From positions 20,030 to 84,029 of the IMG/VR virus record IMGVR_UViG_3300020442_001264: DNA of 64,000 nt; one strand, written 5' to 3'. The stretch's first letter is position 1, and each line of letters starts with the position of its first letter. This document shows, piece by piece, positions 63,184-64,000 of the stretch. The stretch comes from a virus. The notes beneath the pieces are model-generated. The model had not been told where the DNA came from. It was given only the letters and a program-made list of their open reading frames with translations, and did not search any database. The position numbers and the translations under genes are program-made.

Positions 63184-64000
63184 TCAACATACTCGCATAG
63201 TTATTAGGATTCTCACTCATACGTTGCAAGTTCCACTTAGCACAGAACTTCATAAAATGTATTCCTACATTCCTAATTTGTTCTGTTTTCTTTTGTTGTG
63301 AAATCCTTTCACGTATTAGTTCTTTAATTTCGTCAGGTTGAGCAGTTAGGTCAATAAGTATTCTGTTTCTTTCGAAACAATCTCTTACCCTTTGCTCATC
63401 ACCGTTATGGTCTACCCAACGTTGTAGCATAAAATTATTATAGTTAAAGCCTGTGCTGTTTCTATCGTCATAGGCTTCTTTTATGCCAGTCTTGTTCTTT
63501 GTGCCTTTTACTCTTGCACCAGGGTATGCACTAAACACATTGTCTGTAGGATCTCCCCTTACACATTTTTCAAACAATATGTATTCAGGATCTGGTAATT
63601 CTTTTTCATTACCTGTCTTTTTATCTATAACTCTATTGCCTGTCTTAGCATCTACAAAGCCTTCAAGGCTTACAAGTTGGTCAGTTGTGCCATTGTATTG
63701 TGTAACATTATCAGCCATTAGTTGATAAAAGTCACTGTCTGTACTAACAATCATGTGTTCATCATCTGGATGATCCTGTATCCACAATGCAATCATATCA
63801 TCTGCTTCTGCTTGTTCGCATCTAATAACACTACAATTTGTCTTATCAGCAAAGAACTTAACCATGTCATCATATGCTTCAAAGTATAATTCATCATCTT
63901 CTACTTCACGTGGACTACGTTGATCCATTGTAACTTTTCTATTCTTCTTGTAAGGCTCATAGAAGTCTTTACGCCAACTTCTACCTTCTAAACATAATAC
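63167..64000 (-). CDS. T4-type RNase H / 5'-3' exonuclease (right end missing)
   Basis: The frame stays open to the window edge, so the start is outside. At least 277 residues are visible. Motifs typical of the FEN/RNase H-like 5'-nuclease family are GRSWRKDFYEPYKKNRK at the visible N-terminus, QAEADDMIALWI, IVSTDSDFYQL and the acidic VRGDPTDN. T4 Rnh removes RNA primers from lagging-strand fragments, and the ligase at 55827 would seal the gaps. The ATG at 63926 is an internal Met. The family is clear; RNase H activity is inferred. Confidence 0.85.
   Translation of the reverse strand, partial: VLCLEGRSWRKDFYEPYKKNRKVTMDQRSPREVEDDELYFEAYDDMVKFFADKTNCSVIRCEQAEADDMIALWIQDHPDDEHMIVSTDSDFYQLMADNVTQYNGTTDQLVSLEGFVDAKTGNRVIDKKTGNEKELPDPEYILFEKCVRGDPTDNVFSAYPGARVKGTKNKTGIKEAYDDRNSTGFNYNNFMLQRWVDHNGDEQRVRDCFERNRILIDLTAQPDEIKELIRERISQQKKTEQIRNVGIHFMKFCAKWNLQRMSENPNNYASMLNGIAE

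Overview
The window looks like part of the genome of an AT-rich, T4-type (myovirus) marine bacteriophage. The evidence is a late tail/fibre block, T4-type late promoters (TATAAATA-like), an ATP-dependent DNA ligase, an RNase H/5'-nuclease family gene, monothiol and dithiol glutaredoxins, and tightly packed overlapping genes. Many gene types are those known from cyanophages and other marine T4-like phages (alternative/plastoquinol oxidase, twitch-type radical SAM proteins, NodU-type carbamoyltransferase, DUF1281/Api92-like, DUF2061). No photosystem gene, tRNA, integrase, CRISPR array or insertion sequence was seen. The host cannot be fixed from this window.

Layout. (1) 1-11949, rightward: virion structural genes (a giant protein open at the left edge, a small structural protein, a fibre-like protein and a Gly/Ser-rich structural protein), closed by a clear intrinsic terminator at about 11966-11996. 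(2) 12014-49138, rightward: a 37-kb island of almost continuous, overlapping genes. It holds eight divergent radical SAM proteins, four related GT10-like glycosyltransferases, several GT-A-like glycosyltransferases including a 1312-residue protein built of about twelve repeats, a phosphomannomutase-like HAD enzyme, a nucleotide-sugar dehydrogenase, a PLP aminotransferase, a carbamoyltransferase, a fatty-acid desaturase, a 2OG-Fe(II) oxygenase, an SDR, a methyltransferase, an SGNH-like hydrolase, a sulfotransferase-like protein, an SCP2-like protein, a kinase-nucleotidyltransferase fusion and an alternative oxidase. (3) 49140-64000, mostly leftward: early-type small genes driven by sigma70-like promoters, a 600-bp non-coding block with repeats, many small membrane peptides, DNA ligase, a redox operon (CGFS glutaredoxin, cytochrome c, CPFC glutaredoxin) and an RNase H-like gene open at the right edge. 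Two rightward late genes (58688, 59316) are embedded in it.

Regulation seen directly. Five leftward promoters have TTGACA/T, exactly 17 bp, and TATAAT/TATACT, each with an A-rich stretch just before the -35 box. A second promoter class carries the core TAAATA. At six genes this core lies exactly 5 nt upstream of the start ATG and no Shine-Dalgarno site is present, which would place a T4-type late transcription start on the ATG itself (leaderless mRNA). At four other genes the core lies further upstream and a normal Shine-Dalgarno site follows.

How the genes may work together (inference): the island is transcribed from late promoters and appears to build or decorate a sugar-based structure, on the virion or on the cell surface. 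Its iron-sulfur enzymes could be supplied by the phage's own Bfd-like ferredoxin and CGFS glutaredoxin. The oxidase, cytochrome c and glutaredoxins suggest that the phage also adjusts electron flow in the infected cell.
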